A DNA stretch of 7,511 nt, taken from Thermocrinis sp. (lineage in GTDB: Bacteria > Aquificota > Aquificia > Aquificales > Aquificaceae). The notes beneath the pieces are model-generated. The model was not told the DNA's origin, did not search any database, and saw only the letters and a list, made by a program, of their open reading frames with translations. Location: the NCBI GenBank assembly GCA_022759285.1, contig JAEMPM010000079.1:1-7511 (forward strand). The letters run 5' to 3'. The number at the start of each line of letters is the position of its first letter. Within the stretch, counting starts at the first letter, position 1. A program made the position numbers and the translations under genes. Below are positions 6,897-7,511 of the stretch, one piece after another.

Positions 6897-6976
6897 ACCC
6901 TCGCAACGGGACAGGGTGAACCCCGCCAGGCCCGAAAGGGAGCAACGGTAAGCCCGCCGTCCCGGGTGCGGGGGCT
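6897..6976 (+). ncRNA. ffs: Small bacterial SRP RNA (4.5S RNA)
   Basis: The RNA core of the signal recognition particle binds Ffh and helps target nascent membrane proteins. The Ffh-binding hallmark is visible: symmetric loop CAGG (6927-6930) / AGCA (6941-6944) around CCC-GAAA-GGG (6931-6940), with a GNRA tetraloop. Below it, CCG pairs with CGG (6923-6925/6946-6948), then GGG 6914-6916 with CCC 6953-6955, then CGGGAC 6907-6912 with GTCCCG 6959-6964, and finally CCCTCGCA 6898-6905 with TGCGGGGG 6967-6974 (one G-U). It is a short Alu-less form of about 80 nt, GC-rich as expected in a thermophile. The 5' end is set by the promoter and the terminal helix. The 3' end is inferred, since no terminator follows. 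Confidence 0.93.
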
Positions 6977-6983
6977 TTCCAGA

Positions 6984-7511
6984 ATGAAAAAGCTCATCTT
7001 TCTCGTAAGGCATGCCCAAAGCGAATTCAACGAAAAGGGAATTTTTCAGGGAAGGCTTGACAGCGATCTAACCCCCTTAGGCTTTGTTCAAGCGCGCCTT
7101 TGCGCAGAAGCACTTAAAGACAAAGGCATAGAGCTTGTGATCACATCACCACAAAGGAGGGCATACAAAACCGCCCAGACAATAAGCGATGTTTTGGAAG
7201 TTCCCCTACAGGTAGATGAAAGGATTATGGAGTTGTCCTTTGGAGACTTTGAAGGCAAACACTTTTGGAGTTTACTAGAAGAGTACAGGGAAACCTTTAC
7301 CAACTGGTTGAGGGATCCAGTTAGCCACCCTTTACCTACCCAGGAGGATATGGGGGAGTTTGAAAAGAGGGTAAGCAGTTTTTTGGAGGACTTAAAGAAA
7401 CTACCACATCAAAAGGTATGCGTAGTAGCCCATGGTGGCACCTTGCACGCCATTGTGTGTTTGGCAACTGGAATAACCCTGAACAACCTATGGAACATTC
7501 ACATGGACAAT
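6984..7511 (+). CDS. Histidine phosphatase (phosphoglycerate mutase-like), 3' end cut by window edge
   Basis: The 176 codons present show a branch-1 histidine phosphatase: LVRHAQSEFN (7-16, phospho-accepting His10 with Arg9), FQGRLDSDLTPLGFVQA (21-37), SPQRRAYKTA (55-64), the acid region MELSFGDFEG (82-91, Glu83) and VVAHGGTLHA (147-156, second His150). All core catalytic residues are there. The family includes cofactor-dependent phosphoglycerate mutase, alpha-ribazole phosphatase and, in Hydrogenobacter thermophilus, metal-independent phosphoserine phosphatases; sequence alone does not choose among them. At least 20-30 C-terminal residues are missing. The ATG gives the usual family N-terminus; an in-frame GTG at 6966 lies inside the SRP RNA and is rejected. 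The gene starts about 7 bases after the SRP RNA and has no promoter of its own; the GCGGGGG of the RNA's last helix is the only possible ribosome-binding site. Confidence 0.9.
   Translation, partial: MKKLIFLVRHAQSEFNEKGIFQGRLDSDLTPLGFVQARLCAEALKDKGIELVITSPQRRAYKTAQTISDVLEVPLQVDERIMELSFGDFEGKHFWSLLEEYRETFTNWLRDPVSHPLPTQEDMGEFEKRVSSFLEDLKKLPHQKVCVVAHGGTLHAIVCLATGITLNNLWNIHMDN

Noticed and set aside
6966..6984. Upstream in-frame GTG start for the phosphatase
   Set aside because: It would put codons inside the SRP RNA terminal helix and add residues before the usual family N-terminus.
7088..7303. 71-codon minus-strand reading frame
   Set aside because: Antisense shadow of the phosphatase gene, whose catalytic motifs span the same bases.

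Overview
The window looks like part of the genome of a thermophilic bacterium of the Aquificales (Aquifex/Hydrogenobacter/Thermocrinis group). This rests on a methionyl-tRNA synthetase that closely resembles my recollection of the Aquifex alpha-type enzyme and lacks the C-terminal tRNA-binding domain, on charged K/E-rich proteins with frequent AGG/AGA and ATA codons, and on a small SRP RNA. Genus cannot be fixed by eye.

Left part (1-888): a minus-strand gene for a HyfE-like hydrogenase-4/NuoK-type membrane subunit, cut by the left edge. It is clearly AT-richer than everything to its right (hand counts: 18/60 G+C in 1-60, 14/60 in 301-360, against 30/60 in 1561-1620). A 257-base gap follows. 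It holds the hyfE promoter, an inverted repeat, a short direct repeat and a 17-codon ORF that may be an insertion-sequence scar, but no gene that I can recognise.

Middle part (889-6879): five minus-strand genes packed as one operon in the order metG, thiO, a Hel308/Ski2-like helicase, an MTH1187-family thiamine-binding protein, and fabD. The metG and thiO genes overlap by 4 bases (ATGA), and the next gaps are 9, 9 and 31 bases. The operon mixes tRNA charging, thiamine supply, DNA repair/remodelling and fatty acid initiation. The only visible functional pair is thiO plus the thiamine-binding protein.

Right part (6880-7511): a divergent promoter built on the perfect palindrome TATAATTATA drives metG leftward and a compact SRP RNA (ffs, about 80 nt) rightward. 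Directly after the SRP RNA, with no terminator and about 7 bases between them, begins a histidine-phosphatase (phosphoglycerate mutase-like) gene that runs off the right edge.

I did not find a clearly new defence or mobile system. The points most worth a second look are the palindromic bidirectional promoter, the SRP RNA/phosphatase co-transcription, the archaeal-type Hel308-like helicase in a bacterial operon, and the compositional break with a possible mobile-element scar near 650-850.
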